DNA of 64,000 nt from Vibrio penaeicida (GCF_019977755.1 NZ_AP025145.1:868001-932000), one strand, 5' to 3'; numbered from the stretch's first letter, positions 43,671 through 53,643 are shown. The notes: generated from the letters alone by a model not told the origin. Numbers and translations are program-made.

Positions 43671-44921
43671 ATGTCTTTCGAACAACTCGGCTTACAGCCA
43701 GCCATTCTTGCTCGCCTTTCTAAACTCAACTTCAAAGAGGCAACACCTGTTCAAGAGCGCGCTATACCGCTTGTTCTACAAGGGAAAGATGTACTGGCAG
43801 GGGCGCAGACGGGAACAGGTAAAACTGCCGCTTATGGTTTACCCATCATTCAGCGACTCATCGAAAACCCCAAGCCACTAAAAGACGAACTTGTACGTGG
43901 GTTGGTATTGGTACCAACGCGAGAGCTCGCGCAGCAAGTTCTGGATAACCTAACCGATTACGCTGAAGAGCTGGATATAAAAGTGCTTGCCGTTTATGGC
44001 GGTACGAGCATGCGCGTTCAAACGGACAATCTAAAAGGTGGGGTAGACATATTGGTGGCGACTCCGGGAAGACTTCTGGATCATGTCTTTACGAAAAATA
44101 TCCAGCTAACTGAGACGGAAGTGCTTGTTCTGGATGAAGCCGATCGCATGCTAGATATGGGTTTCATGCCCGATATTCAGCGAATACTCCGTAAGCTGAA
44201 TGATGCTCGTCAAACGTTGTTTTTCTCTGCTACTTTTGCCGGTAACGTAAAAAAGGTCGCTTACAAGATACTCACCGATCCTGAAGAGGTTCAGGTTACG
44301 CCAAGCAATTCAACAGCTGAAACTGTAAAACAGATGGTCTACCCAGTAGATAAAAAGCGCAAAGCTGAACTACTGGCCTATTTGATTGGATCGCGAAACT
44401 GGCAACAAGTGTTGGTGTTTACTAAAACCCGAGAGGGATCAGATTCATTGGTGAAAGAGCTCAAATTGGATGGAATCAAAGCAGCGTCTATCAACGGAGA
44501 TAAAAGCCAAGGCGCAAGACAAAAAGCATTGGATGACTTTAAATCTGGAAAGGTCAGAGCGCTGATAGCGACAGACGTAGCAGCCAGAGGTTTGGATATT
44601 CACCAGTTAGAGCAAGTCGTGAATTACGATATGCCTTACAAAGCAGAAGACTACATTCACAGAATCGGAAGAACGGGTCGAGCGGGTAGTGATGGCTTTG
44701 CTATTTCACTAATGAGTAGAGACGAAGAATACTTGCTCAAGACCATTGAGAACCTGCTGGATAAGCGTTTACCACAAGAGTGGTTAGCGGGTTTTGAACC
44801 TAGCTTGGTTGAAGAACTTTCAGAAGACAAACCAAGAAAACGCCAAAGTCGAAGTGCAGAAAAACGTAAAATGAAAGCAAAAATGAATATTCACAAAGGT
44901 CGCGGGAAATCCAAGAAATAG
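43671..44921 (+). CDS. DEAD-box RNA helicase, RhlE-like
   Basis: A 416-residue helicase with all family motifs in order: Q-motif region MSFEQLGLQPAILA, AQTGTGKT near 45, PTRELA, TPGRLLD, DEAD in VLDEADRM near 150, SAT, VFTKTREG, ARGLDI and HRIGRTGRAG. A short basic tail (KPRKRQSRSAEKRKMKAKM) follows the core. It unwinds RNA in ribosome assembly or decay; RhlE is the closest subgroup by shape and tail. The start is ATG 43671; an upstream overlapping frame at 43564 is rejected. Confidence 0.92.
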   Translation: MSFEQLGLQPAILARLSKLNFKEATPVQERAIPLVLQGKDVLAGAQTGTGKTAAYGLPIIQRLIENPKPLKDELVRGLVLVPTRELAQQVLDNLTDYAEELDIKVLAVYGGTSMRVQTDNLKGGVDILVATPGRLLDHVFTKNIQLTETEVLVLDEADRMLDMGFMPDIQRILRKLNDARQTLFFSATFAGNVKKVAYKILTDPEEVQVTPSNSTAETVKQMVYPVDKKRKAELLAYLIGSRNWQQVLVFTKTREGSDSLVKELKLDGIKAASINGDKSQGARQKALDDFKSGKVRALIATDVAARGLDIHQLEQVVNYDMPYKAEDYIHRIGRTGRAGSDGFAISLMSRDEEYLLKTIENLLDKRLPQEWLAGFEPSLVEELSEDKPRKRQSRSAEKRKMKAKMNIHKGRGKSKK

Positions 44922-44936
44922 GTTTGATTGCTTCTT

Positions 44937-44964
44937 ACGGTGTCATCAAATTAGATGACACCGT
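44937..44964. terminator. Hairpin after the helicase gene
   Basis: ACGGTGTCATC/GATGACACCGT, an 11-base perfect stem with a six-base loop. There is no T-run on either side, so termination would be weak or Rho-assisted; it lies between convergent genes. Confidence 0.5.
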
Positions 44965-44992
44965 GAAAATAAGCAGACCTAAAGAAGAAAGT

Positions 44993-45014
44993 ATCTTGAG
45001 GTCACATGGGTATA
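44993..45014. repeat. Degenerate end of the ACCCAAGTAACCT repeat
   Basis: ATCTTGAGGTCACATGGGTATA resembles one arm (GAGGTTACTTGGGTATA) of the palindromic element at 46333-46488. No partner arm was seen, so it is probably a remnant. Confidence 0.4.
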
Positions 45015-45044
45015 AGGCGAATCAAGCAAACACAGCTTTTCGTA

Positions 45045-46313
45045 TTAAAACTTATAATTGGCTTGCATGCCGACAATGACCAGATGCCCTTTCATTTCAT
45101 AATTATGATTACTGGCAAATAAGCTGCTCTCAGTGAACTTTTCAGTAGAGCGATCCATGTAAGCAAGCCCAAAATCAAAAGACCAATCTGCCGAGTGTTG
45201 GTACTCCATGCCTGCGGTGTACCAAATAGCATCTTGATCTGGGATGCTTAACGTTGTGTCTCCAGCTTTTTTATCAAGCGCAAGTCCAGCACGAAGACGT
45301 ACGGATGGATCTAATCGATAGGTGGTTCCTAACGCCCAGCGCCAGCTATCGTTATAGTTTTCTTGTTTTCTGAAGCACGTTCCGGAATTAACGGTACAAC
45401 CGCTTCCAGATGCTTTGAATTCAGTATATTCGCTCCAGTTTGTCCATAGCGCGCTGTAATGAATAGCGAAAGTATCGTTTAAATCGTGGTAGCCAGAAAA
45501 CTCCAGAGTTGCTGGTAGCGGTACGGCAGCGCTGCTGGATACGGTTCCACCGCCAGGAATCGCGACAACGCCCGGTGTATGGTCAGTAAAGTCGCCTTTT
45601 AACTTCGGGGTAGAACTCGCACGATAAGACAGACCAAAGCGTGTACTTTCGTCTAACTCAACAAGAGCACCAATATTCCACCCAAACGCGCCGCCATCAC
45701 CCTCCCAACTAAGAAGCTTGTCTGTGCTTTGCTTACCAAAAGAAGATGCACCGCCTCCTAAATGGCGAGTCGCTTTACCCATAGCGTAGATGTAACTTAT
45801 CCCAGCACCGACACTGAGCATGTCGTTGATTCGATATGATAGAGCAGGGTTGATGTTGACGGTCTTTACTGATGTATCGCCAGCAATATCTCCCGATTGA
45901 AACGTGTCTTTTAAGTCGGTACCTAAACCATAATTGGAATACAAACCAATACCGAACGCCCACTTATCATTGAGTGGCTGAACGTAGTAACTAGCGGGAA
46001 TCACTTGCGAAGGAACAATATCACTAGAAGATTGCGCACTACTCGATCCAACAACGTCGATAGCCGCATCGAAATAGATCAATGAGCCCGAAAACTGAGC
46101 TTGTTCGAATAGTGCCATTGTAGCTGGGTTTCTCCCCATGGCGGTCGCATTGTCCCCAATGGTAGCTTCACCTGCATAGGCTCTGCCTAGACCGCTGACC
46201 GAATCGAATGCAATTTGATAACCTGCAGCGTTGGCAATGCCTGAACTCAGCACAGATACAATAAAGAGTGAAGCCTTCAAAGTTGAGGAATTCAGGGAAT
46301 TTGTTTTAAACAT
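45045..46313 (-). CDS. fadL: FadL-family outer-membrane long-chain fatty acid transport protein
   Basis: A 422-residue barrel protein of the FadL/OmpP1/TodX family. Signal peptide ending SGIANA is followed by the family N-terminal hatch: AGYQIAFDSVSGLGRAYAGEATIGDNATAMGRNPA. The end, GMQANYKF, ends in Phe. It carries long-chain fatty acids or other hydrophobic compounds through the outer membrane by lateral diffusion. AAGGAGG lies at optimal distance. A palindromic repeat sits just upstream in its leader. Vibrios often carry more than one FadL, so substrate is not certain. Confidence 0.9.
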   Translation of the reverse strand: MFKTNSLNSSTLKASLFIVSVLSSGIANAAGYQIAFDSVSGLGRAYAGEATIGDNATAMGRNPATMALFEQAQFSGSLIYFDAAIDVVGSSSAQSSSDIVPSQVIPASYYVQPLNDKWAFGIGLYSNYGLGTDLKDTFQSGDIAGDTSVKTVNINPALSYRINDMLSVGAGISYIYAMGKATRHLGGGASSFGKQSTDKLLSWEGDGGAFGWNIGALVELDESTRFGLSYRASSTPKLKGDFTDHTPGVVAIPGGGTVSSSAAVPLPATLEFSGYHDLNDTFAIHYSALWTNWSEYTEFKASGSGCTVNSGTCFRKQENYNDSWRWALGTTYRLDPSVRLRAGLALDKKAGDTTLSIPDQDAIWYTAGMEYQHSADWSFDFGLAYMDRSTEKFTESSLFASNHNYEMKGHLVIVGMQANYKF

Positions 46314-46332
46314 ATGACCTCCTTGTCATTTT

Positions 46333-46488
46333 ATATAACCAAGTAACCTCGCCCTTTGGATCTCAACTTCTGCTCCACCACTCGTTAAAGAAGTTGGAAA
46401 CGACGGACCATTTCCACAACGTTCTTCTTCTAGAACCGAATCAGAATATGAGGCTCTGCACCCTAAGTTTGAGGTTACTTGGGTATAT
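46333..46488. repeat. 156-bp palindromic repeat element (complete copy)
   Basis: The ends are inverted repeats: ATATAACCAAGTAACCTC at 46333-46350 and GAGGTTACTTGGGTATAT at 46471-46488, matching in 17 of 18 positions. The interior has no protein. Partial copies occur at 14441, 28665 and 44993 in this window. The layout is that of a small non-autonomous inverted-repeat element (MITE/ERIC-like) known in general from vibrio genomes. It lies just upstream of fadL and may be transcribed in its leader. Confidence 0.7.
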
Positions 46489-46817
46489 GTATTTACATCC
46501 ATATAAGCATTCAATCACTAAGTGGGTGAACCCATTTGATTCAGTGTTGATAGGGTAATAGTACGTTTTACTTCCGCTGATATTTTGTCCTGACGCGCCA
46601 AATTACTGTCTGAGCAGGGCACAGCAACGATGGGAATGTAGAAAGTATTTATAGAAATGGAACCTAAGGAGTCTTGCGAGGTAGCTTCTATAGTGAGAGT
46701 TCTATACTGAGGATTTTATCACCTACATAAAAGTGCCATAAGTTATTCACTCGTTTGTCATTTCAGGTAATTACCGTGTCTTCTTCAAAACAAAAAATAG
46801 CTGACAGGAGTCACTAA
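46489..46817. other. Upstream region of the glycerophosphodiesterase gene
   Basis: About 330 bases with no protein. A TTGTCAT near 46756 recalls one half of a Pho box but the second half is absent. The gene's promoter must be here; nothing more specific can be supported. Confidence 0.35.
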
Positions 46818-48029
46818 ATGAAGAGTTTACTTAAGGCGATTACAGCAGTGGTATTGCTTGGTTCGTCGGTTAATGCCATTGCACACGAAACAGTACAACT
46901 TGGACCTCGCCCTTTCTATTTAATAGAGGACATGGACAACGGATCACTTAAACGTAAGTTACAGAACTGCAGTTCCGGTTCTTTTTATCGCAGTGATTTC
47001 TCCATTGGTCACCGCGGAGCACCAATGCAGTTTCCAGAACACACCAAAGAATCTTATCTTGCCGCGATTCAAATGGGCGCAGGCATACTTGAATGCGATG
47101 TTACCTTCACCAAAGATAAAGAGCTGGTATGTCGTCATTCGCAAAGCGATTTGCACACCACTACCGATGTATTAGCGCACTCAGATCTCGCGGCAAAATG
47201 CACCGTACCATTCCAACCTGCTAACCCAACAACGGGTGAAAAAGCGAAAGCGGAATGCCGTACTTCAGACTTCACGTTATCGGAATTCAAGCGTCTAAAA
47301 GGCAAAATGGATGGCACGAACGCTATGGCGCCAACTGTAGAAGAGTACATGAATGGTACAGCCGGCTGGAGAACGGATTTGTATTCCAGTAAGGGCACAT
47401 TGCTGACACATGCAGAAAGTATCGCGCTGTTTAAAAAGCATGGGGTAAAAATGACGCCTGAACTAAAAGCACCTGCGGTTGAAATGCCGTTCAATGGCTT
47501 TACTCAGGAAATGTACGCAGAGAAGTTGGTGAGTGAGTATCGCTCTGCGAACGTACCCGCAAGCGATGTGTTTGCTCAATCATTTAATCTTGAAGATGTG
47601 AAATACTGGATTCAGAACAACTCAGAGTTTGGTAAGCAGGCGGTGTATTTGGATGATCGTGTCTACAACGACGAAAATTTCAAACCAACACTGCAGGGAA
47701 TGAAAGATCTGGTGGATTCGGGCGTGAAAATTATTGCCCCGCCAATGTACGCGTTAGTGACATTAGATGCGTCTGGCAAAATTGTTCCGTCTGAATATAC
47801 CAAATTGGCTAAGAAAGCGGGTTTGGACATCATTACTTGGACACTTGAACGCTCAGGACCATTAGGAAATGGTGGCGGTTGGTACTACCAATCCATTAAA
47901 GACGCGACCAACAATGATGGCGACACCATGGTTTTACTGGATGTATTGGCGAAAGAGGTGGGTGTACTGGGCGTGTTCTCAGACTGGCCAGCAACCACGA
48001 CTTACTATGCGAACTGCATGAACATGTGA
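46818..48029 (+). CDS. Periplasmic glycerophosphodiester phosphodiesterase
   Basis: A 403-residue secreted enzyme of the GDPD family (GlpQ-like). Signal peptide ends NAIA. The catalytic signature is [18 protein letters not shown] near residue 60, then [16 protein letters not shown] with the Glu/Asp metal ligands and second His. It hydrolyses glycerophosphodiesters to glycerol-3-phosphate and an alcohol. It is longer than E. coli GlpQ (about 330 mature), with inserts of unknown role near residues 150-200. Start is supported by ACAGGAG. Single gene with its own terminator. Confidence 0.88.
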   Translation: MKSLLKAITAVVLLGSSVNAIAHETVQLGPRPFYLIEDMDNGSLKRKLQNCSSGSFYRSDFSIGHRGAPMQFPEHTKESYLAAIQMGAGILECDVTFTKDKELVCRHSQSDLHTTTDVLAHSDLAAKCTVPFQPANPTTGEKAKAECRTSDFTLSEFKRLKGKMDGTNAMAPTVEEYMNGTAGWRTDLYSSKGTLLTHAESIALFKKHGVKMTPELKAPAVEMPFNGFTQEMYAEKLVSEYRSANVPASDVFAQSFNLEDVKYWIQNNSEFGKQAVYLDDRVYNDENFKPTLQGMKDLVDSGVKIIAPPMYALVTLDASGKIVPSEYTKLAKKAGLDIITWTLERSGPLGNGGGWYYQSIKDATNNDGDTMVLLDVLAKEVGVLGVFSDWPATTTYYANCMNM

Positions 48030-48110
48030 CTCGTTGCCATTAATAGGCTAACCGACCCTAGAAGATGAGGTTCATGCTGAAAGGTAGCTTGAATAAAGTA
48101 GCTTGAATAT

Positions 48111-48143
48111 AAAAAGGGAAGAGTAACCTCTTCCCTTTTTTCG
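48111..48143 (+). terminator. Rho-independent terminator, bidirectional
   Basis: AAAAAGGGAAGAG/CTCTTCCCTTTTTT, flanked by A- and T-runs, between the convergent phosphodiesterase and ltaE genes. Confidence 0.9.
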
Positions 48144-48196
48144 TTTTTCGCCAAAAAGAAATGGTAGCAAAAACGGCAATCGAAACGCCAAATTAC

Positions 48197-49216
48197 TTAA
48201 ACTTGCGGTGCTGCGACCAAATCAGAAATGTGTTTTGTCAGTATTTCAATATCTTGCGAAGACACATCTTTGTGAGTCACAAATCGAACAGGGTTACCGG
48301 GGCTTATTGTAATACCATGTGCTTTAAGTTTTTCCGCAATACCAACAATATCCACCTGCTCATCCAGCTTTGCAAACACGATATTGGTTTGTACCAATTC
48401 TGGCTTTACATGAAACCCTGGGATATCGGCTAAATTTAATGCCAACTGTTTCGCATGCTTATGATCCAACTTGAGCTGTTTTACTTGCTCTGTCATGGCA
48501 AGCTTCCCGGCAGCTGCAAGCATACCCACTTGTCGCATTGCACCGCCAAGCATTTTGCGGATACGACGTGCTCTGTTGATCAACTCTTTGTCGCCGAGAA
48601 GAAGAGAACCAATAGGGGCAGACAAACCTTTAGATAAACAAATGGTCATTGAATCGAAATGTTTGGCTATCTCTTTAATGTCCACATTCAATGCAACAGC
48701 AGCATTGTAAACTCGCGCGCCATCGAGATGGAGTTGTAAGCCATGTTGCCGTGTAAAAGCGCGAGCCTCTTCTAAATAGCTTAGTGGCAGTACTTTTCCG
48801 TTAATGGTGTTTTCTAAGCTCATCAGTTTCGTTTGAGCAAAGTGAAAATCATCCGGCTTGATTACTGCTGCTGCTTTTTTAAGGCAAATGGTGCCGTCAG
48901 GTTGATTTTCGATAGGCTGAGGTTGGATGGACCCTAATACGGCAGCGCCTCCGCCTTCGTATTTATAGTTATGCGCTTGCTGACCGCAAATGTATTCGTC
49001 TCCACGGCCGCAATGACTCATTAAAGCAAGTAGGTTGGCTTGTGTACCGGAACTCGTAAATATTGCAGCTTCAAAACCGTGTCTTTGCGCTGCCCATTGC
49101 TCCAATTCATTGACTGTTGGGTCATCCCCATAAACATCGTCGCCCAGTAAGGCTTCCGACATGGCTTTTTTCATATTTGGAGTAGGTAATGTTACGGTGT
49201 CAGAACGAAAATCCAT
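48197..49216 (-). CDS. ltaE: Low-specificity L-threonine aldolase
   Basis: A 339-residue PLP enzyme closely matching LtaE: MDFRSDTVTLPT, GDDVYGDDPTVNELE, FTSSGTQANLLAL, GAAVLGSIQPQP, LHLDGARVYNAAV and the Lys site TICLSKGLSAPIGS near 199. It splits L-threonine and allo-threonine to glycine and acetaldehyde. The start at 49216 matches E. coli and lies five bases after the NUDIX stop; the nine-residue longer frame is not needed. Co-transcribed with the NUDIX gene. Confidence 0.93.
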   Translation of the reverse strand: MDFRSDTVTLPTPNMKKAMSEALLGDDVYGDDPTVNELEQWAAQRHGFEAAIFTSSGTQANLLALMSHCGRGDEYICGQQAHNYKYEGGGAAVLGSIQPQPIENQPDGTICLKKAAAVIKPDDFHFAQTKLMSLENTINGKVLPLSYLEEARAFTRQHGLQLHLDGARVYNAAVALNVDIKEIAKHFDSMTICLSKGLSAPIGSLLLGDKELINRARRIRKMLGGAMRQVGMLAAAGKLAMTEQVKQLKLDHKHAKQLALNLADIPGFHVKPELVQTNIVFAKLDEQVDIVGIAEKLKAHGITISPGNPVRFVTHKDVSSQDIEILTKHISDLVAAPQV

Positions 49217-49221
49217 TGTCT

Positions 49222-49743
49222 TTAATCCTTCAAATATCCACACAGTTTGGCTTTGTAAATGCAGGCGATGGTTTTGGCATCGGTGAGTTCACCTTGTCGA
49301 ATAGCGGCTTCGATTTCACTCATGGAAAAAGGGAGAAGCTCAATAATTTCATCTTCATCGCAGGTCAGACGGTTGGTCTGTTCAAGTTGTTTCGCAACGA
49401 ATAAGTGCTGGATTTCATCACAGAAACCAGCGAGAGGCGTCACTTGTCCTAAAGAATGCCATTCAGATGCGCTGTAACCCGTTTCTTCTTCAAGCTCTCT
49501 TCGGGCACAGGTTTTAGGGGATTCGTTGAGTTCCTTAGTACCAGCGGGAACCTCAAGCAACCATTTTTTTAAAGAAGGACGATATTGCCTAATCAGTAAG
49601 ATTCGGTTGTCCGAAAAAATGGGCAGTATAACGGCAGCACCGGGGTGCACTATGGTGGTGTGAGTAATGTCGTTTCCATTTGGAAGTTGAACATCCTCTT
49701 CGCAAAGCTCTATATTTTTCCAACTGTGGATCGTGCGGGACAT
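49222..49743 (-). CDS. NUDIX hydrolase, ADP-ribose pyrophosphatase-like
   Basis: A 173-residue NUDIX protein. The NUDIX box GTKELNESPKTCARRELEEETGY near residues 68-90 has the needed G.5E.7RE.2EE.G pattern. VHPGAAVILPIFSDNRILLIRQYRPS before it is typical of ADP-ribose/NudF-type enzymes. It clears nucleoside diphosphate derivatives; the precise substrate is unknown. First gene of a two-gene unit with ltaE. Confidence 0.9.
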   Translation of the reverse strand: MSRTIHSWKNIELCEEDVQLPNGNDITHTTIVHPGAAVILPIFSDNRILLIRQYRPSLKKWLLEVPAGTKELNESPKTCARRELEEETGYSASEWHSLGQVTPLAGFCDEIQHLFVAKQLEQTNRLTCDEDEIIELLPFSMSEIEAAIRQGELTDAKTIACIYKAKLCGYLKD

Positions 49744-50011
49744 AGCTTTTCCATCGCTTTTTTATTGATACTGCCTGCCTGTTCCTTGTTTTGTAAAGCT
49801 CCAATAGTGAAAAAGTACAACATTTGACGTACCTATAACTATTCTTGATTAAAACCTCATTTACGTAATCAAAGATTTCCTTCCCATGGTTTTTCAGTAG
49901 ATCTGCTATAAGAGTCTAATAAAACAAGATATTACTTGTAACAAAGTAATAACAAATGTATAAAAATGCTAATATGTTTATAACCATGTTGCCTAATACC
50001 GAGGTGCCTAA

Positions 50012-51670
50012 ATGTTAGGTTCAAATCATCCCAGCCATGCTCAAAAGGCACTACTTTCAGAACGAATCAATAAACTGGTTCATGCACTTTCCGATGGGGT
50101 TTACGAAAGAGAACACACCATTAAGCTCTGTTTACTCGCTGCACTGTCTGGCGAAAGTGTTTTCCTACTCGGTCCTCCTGGAATCGCAAAAAGCCTTATC
50201 GCCAAACGCCTTATTCAAGCGTTTGATAACAGTTCCTACTTTGAATACCTGATGACACGTTTTTCCACACCTGAAGAGGTGTTCGGCCCCCTTAGCATTC
50301 AGGAATTGAAAGATAACGGAAAATACGTTCGCTTAACCAAAGGTTATTTGCCTACGGCGCAAGTCGTTTTCTTAGATGAAATTTGGAAGGCAGGACCGGC
50401 GATATTGAATACTTTGCTAACGGTAGTGAACGAAAAAACCTTCAAGAATGGTAACGAAATCGAAAAAGTGCCGATGAGGCTACTGGTTTCTGCTTCGAAC
50501 GAATTGCCAGATGAAGACAGTGGATTAGAGGCGCTCTACGACCGGATGTTGGTTCGCGTGTTCGTTAACCGAATTCAAGACAAACAAAACTTCCGTTCCA
50601 TGTTAACCGTAGGGACAGCGCAAGAAGCGCAGGTGCCAGAAGGTCTTGCCATTACTAACGATGAATATCATTTGTGGCTAGAAGAGCTTGATAAGCTCTC
50701 ATTATCCGAATCGTGCTTTGAAAAACTCTACCAATTGAAGTCGATGCTTGAACAGCGTGTCGATGAAGCGGTCGATATTTCTGAAACCGACATGTATGTG
50801 TCGGACAGGCGTTGGAAAAAAGCGGTTAAATTATTGAAAGCCAGCGCGTACTTCAATGGGCGCGACACCATTAACCCACTGGATCTTTTATTACTTCAAG
50901 ATTGTTTGTGGAACAGCCCAGATTCACGAGATATCGTTGAAGAGGTTGTTCGTGAGTTCGCCATTCATTCTGCGTTTGATCAAGGCGTTATTAGCCAGCA
51001 GATTGAAACGTGCAAAGAAGAGCTGGACGACATTCAAGAAGAGCTTGAAAGCCAGTATGCGATGCACCTTTCAATGGACAGCACCGGCAAGTTGTTGAAA
51101 AAAGAAATCCACCATTTTGATACGAGCAATGCCAAGCGTTACCAAGTCGGTCGCGACTCTGGGCTCGTCAAATTGGCTCTCCTGCAAAGTAACATGTCTG
51201 TTTGGGAGGGAGAAAAAGGGAACACGCGTTGGGTTTACCTTTCTATGACAGAGTTAGAGCGTGTCATCAAAGAAGGGGGCGGTGATGCCTATGGTTACGT
51301 AAACCAAAATACCAACCTCGGACGGCTTAAGTTTGGTTTAGATGCCGATGAGCAACTCGTAGTTAAAGACATTGCCAATCGTTCGGTACTGGTGACTTTA
51401 GTGACGAAAGACGGGCTAGATAACAGCGTATTCGAAGAGTGGAGCGCGAAAGCCAGCCACGCCTTGGAGCAACTTACACACGCCGAACATCACCTGCTTC
51501 AAGTTAAATCTGATTTCCACGGCGCGTTACCGCACAGTTTTATCGACCCTGAATTACCTACTCAAATGGAAGCCAGCATCCAATCTATTAGTCAGCGTTT
51601 AGAATCAACGAAAGCACAGTGTGAGAAAAGTGCATTTCGGATTAAACACCTGAATGAGTATTTCGAGTAG
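50012..51670 (+). CDS. ravA: MoxR-family AAA+ ATPase RavA
   Basis: A 552-residue AAA+ ATPase of the MoxR family, RavA type. Walker A GPPGIAKS at residues 54-61, the [15 protein letters not shown] pattern, Walker B VVFLDEIW near 120 and the arginine-finger region follow. The C-terminal discontinuous triple-helical and LARA-like parts (about 310-552) complete it. In E. coli RavA works with ViaA and respiratory or cadaverine-response enzymes. Here too viaA follows, 14 bases on, with GAGGGG start support. Confidence 0.93.
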   Translation: MLGSNHPSHAQKALLSERINKLVHALSDGVYEREHTIKLCLLAALSGESVFLLGPPGIAKSLIAKRLIQAFDNSSYFEYLMTRFSTPEEVFGPLSIQELKDNGKYVRLTKGYLPTAQVVFLDEIWKAGPAILNTLLTVVNEKTFKNGNEIEKVPMRLLVSASNELPDEDSGLEALYDRMLVRVFVNRIQDKQNFRSMLTVGTAQEAQVPEGLAITNDEYHLWLEELDKLSLSESCFEKLYQLKSMLEQRVDEAVDISETDMYVSDRRWKKAVKLLKASAYFNGRDTINPLDLLLLQDCLWNSPDSRDIVEEVVREFAIHSAFDQGVISQQIETCKEELDDIQEELESQYAMHLSMDSTGKLLKKEIHHFDTSNAKRYQVGRDSGLVKLALLQSNMSVWEGEKGNTRWVYLSMTELERVIKEGGGDAYGYVNQNTNLGRLKFGLDADEQLVVKDIANRSVLVTLVTKDGLDNSVFEEWSAKASHALEQLTHAEHHLLQVKSDFHGALPHSFIDPELPTQMEASIQSISQRLESTKAQCEKSAFRIKHLNEYFE

Positions 51671-51684
51671 GTGAGGGGTGAATC

Positions 51685-53133
51685 ATGTTAGGAGCAGATA
51701 GCTTAAACCTCGCATTGATGATCGCAGAATCCGGTTTAATCGATACTGCGGTCAACGATCTGATGGCTCGATCTCAGGTAATGATGGTGGTCGATAATAA
51801 CCGAGGTGTAAAAACCTCCATGAAAAACCACCTATTGAAATGGCGAGGTAAAGTTAAAAAGAAAATGACGAAGGTGTGTGAAACAGAGCACTTTCGCAAT
51901 GAACTTGCCCTCTATCAAGAAGTCATTCATTGGACGGAGGATGAGTTCTTCCTAAAGATTAACGATGTGTTAAAACGCCTAGAGTGGCACTCGGCGTTTT
52001 ATTTGCCCGCTAGGCGCCTACTCGAAAAGAATAAAGGGGTGAATAACCCTATGTTCCCTCATTACTTTTGCGATCAGTGGTACAAAAGCTTAAGTGAAGC
52101 GCTGCAGCAGGCGCAAGTAACCGAGCTGGAAGCTGATAAAGAAAAGCTACTGACTGACCTATATCAGCGCATAGAAACCATGAAAAATATGGATAAAGTG
52201 TCTGAATCCGGTGATGAAGGGCAAATCGGCAAGCTATGGGATATGGCGTCTGCCAAACTGTCGAAGTCCGACATTTCAACCATGAAGCACCACGCTGAAT
52301 TTTTGAAGAAAAACGGTACGCTACAAGAAATTGCAGAGCAACTTGGTCGAATGGCCAGTGAAGTGTCTGATCCCGATTTGAATAAAGCGCCAAATGAAGA
52401 GTTGAAAGTTGTAGAAGAGAAAAGCGACGAAGCAACGGACGATATCGTCGGGATCCACGAAAGTGACGATTTAAATAAGCTATTACCCAATGAAACGATG
52501 TTTCTGGCTTACCCTGAATTGGAAGTGATTTTCTATAAGCATTTGATCGACAAGCGGCTATTGAACTACAAAACACAGGGTAAATCTCGCAAACTCCGTA
52601 AAGTCAGAGCAAAAACACCAGACAACGCTCAGGTAGAGATAGAAAAAGGCCCGTTTATTATTTGTGTCGACGCTTCTGGGTCAATGAGCGGATTTCCTGA
52701 ACAATGCGCAAAAGCGATGGCGTATGCCCTAATGCAAATAGCGCTAGCAGAGGGGAGAGAGTGCTATGTGATCATCTTCTCTACTGAGCAAATCACCTAC
52801 GAGTTAACCAGACAAGATGGCTTGCGTGAAGCTAGTGATTTTCTTTCTTACACGTTCCATGGTGGTACGGATATTGATCCGGTCATCGAAAAATCCATCG
52901 ATCTGATGTCTACCGATAAATACCGTAATGCGGATCTGGTGGTTATTTCCGATTTCATCGCTCCTAAGCAACCAGAGCACATTTTAGAAAAAGTAAATCA
53001 GTTAAAAGAAAAATCAAATCGCTTCCATGCCATTAGCTTATCTAAATATGGCAACCCACAGTTGATGTCGATGTTCGATCATTGCTGGTCTTATCACCCC
53101 AATTTAGTGGGGCGAATGTTTAAGAAGTGGTAA
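51685..53133 (+). CDS. viaA: VWA-domain partner ViaA
   Basis: A 482-residue partner of RavA. N-terminal helical part (about 1-310) with a charged, Glu-rich section near 235-270, and a C-terminal von Willebrand A domain with the MIDAS motif D329-A-S331-G-S333 and FHGGTDIDPVI near 395. The VWA domain stimulates the RavA ATPase. It ends 167 bases before the first tRNA gene. Confidence 0.93.
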   Translation: MLGADSLNLALMIAESGLIDTAVNDLMARSQVMMVVDNNRGVKTSMKNHLLKWRGKVKKKMTKVCETEHFRNELALYQEVIHWTEDEFFLKINDVLKRLEWHSAFYLPARRLLEKNKGVNNPMFPHYFCDQWYKSLSEALQQAQVTELEADKEKLLTDLYQRIETMKNMDKVSESGDEGQIGKLWDMASAKLSKSDISTMKHHAEFLKKNGTLQEIAEQLGRMASEVSDPDLNKAPNEELKVVEEKSDEATDDIVGIHESDDLNKLLPNETMFLAYPELEVIFYKHLIDKRLLNYKTQGKSRKLRKVRAKTPDNAQVEIEKGPFIICVDASGSMSGFPEQCAKAMAYALMQIALAEGRECYVIIFSTEQITYELTRQDGLREASDFLSYTFHGGTDIDPVIEKSIDLMSTDKYRNADLVVISDFIAPKQPEHILEKVNQLKEKSNRFHAISLSKYGNPQLMSMFDHCWSYHPNLVGRMFKKW

Positions 53134-53229
53134 TAGGTCGCGTCTTTGCGATTTTTGGGCAAATAGAGATCAAACCCTCATCGCTTTGCTTTATTAATCA
53201 GCAACCGAATGAAAAACATCAATTTTTGT

Positions 53230-53257
53230 TTGACTCCTGATGATGAATCCGTAAAGT
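53230..53257 (+). promoter_or_regulatory. Promoter of the first tRNA cluster
   Basis: TTGACT and TAAAGT hexamers separated by 16 bases. The second tRNA cluster has the identical pair of hexamers with the same spacing at 61929-61956, which strengthens both calls. Confidence 0.7.
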
Positions 53258-53300
53258 GTGCATCGAACGCAACGGAGCCGACGGCTTCAGCGATTCAATT

Positions 53301-53374
53301 GGCGCCTTGGCAGAGTGGCTATGCAGCGGATTGCAAATCCGTGGACCTCGGTTCGACTCCGGGAGGCGCCTCCA
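53301..53374 (+). tRNA. tRNA-Cys (GCA)
   Basis: 74 bases including encoded CCA. The anticodon loop TTGCAAA holds anticodon GCA; acceptor GGCGCCT pairs with AGGCGCC; the T arm is GTTCGACTC. Identical in sequence to the copies at 53677 and 62275. Confidence 0.97.
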
Positions 53375-53458
53375 TTCAAATTGAAAGATATGGTAAACAT
53401 TACGATGTCTTGATGGTGTCTTAACTCTTCAGTTAGCAGCATCGCAACAAGTTTGCGT

Positions 53459-53545
53459 GCCCTGGTGGTGGAATTGGTAGACACAAGGGATTTAAAATCC
53501 CTCGGCGTTCGCGCTGTGCCGGTTCAAGTCCGGCCCGGGGCACCA
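53459..53545 (+). tRNA. tRNA-Leu (TAA)
   Basis: 87 bases with encoded CCA, a long variable arm (CGGCGTTCGCGCTG) and anticodon loop TTTAAAA (anticodon TAA, the stem GGGAT/ATCCC around it). Acceptor GCCCTGG pairs with CCGGGGC with one G-U. Identical to the copy at 62063. Confidence 0.97.
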
Positions 53546-53568
53546 TCATTTAATTTTGATAGCAAAAT

Positions 53569-53643
53569 GGTATTGAGATTCAACATCTCACTCTCGCGCT
53601 GACCGACCGAAATGTCGGACCATCAAGTTCAGCCCGGGCACCA
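53569..53643 (+). pseudogene. tRNA-like remnant ending in CCA
   Basis: Sequence ending CAGCCCGGGCACCA, similar to the 3' end of the neighbouring tRNA-Leu (GGCCCGGGGCACCA) but lacking a usable anticodon arm and 5' half. A CCGACCGAAATGTCGG hairpin sits in place of the variable arm. A diverged copy occurs in the second cluster at 62174-62250. Probably a decayed tRNA-Leu, or a processed tRNA-like RNA. Confidence 0.5.

Noticed and set aside
43564..43881. A 105-codon frame overlapping the start of the RNA helicase gene
   Set aside because: It overlaps a certain DEAD-box gene in another frame and has no recognised content.
46740..46790. Pho box before the glycerophosphodiesterase gene
   Set aside because: Only one TTGTCAT-like half is present; the second half at 11-base spacing is missing.
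53209..53424. Open frames running through the tRNA genes, also at 53683-53903 and 62150-62377
   Set aside because: They are translations of tRNA sequence, which repeats identically in three places.
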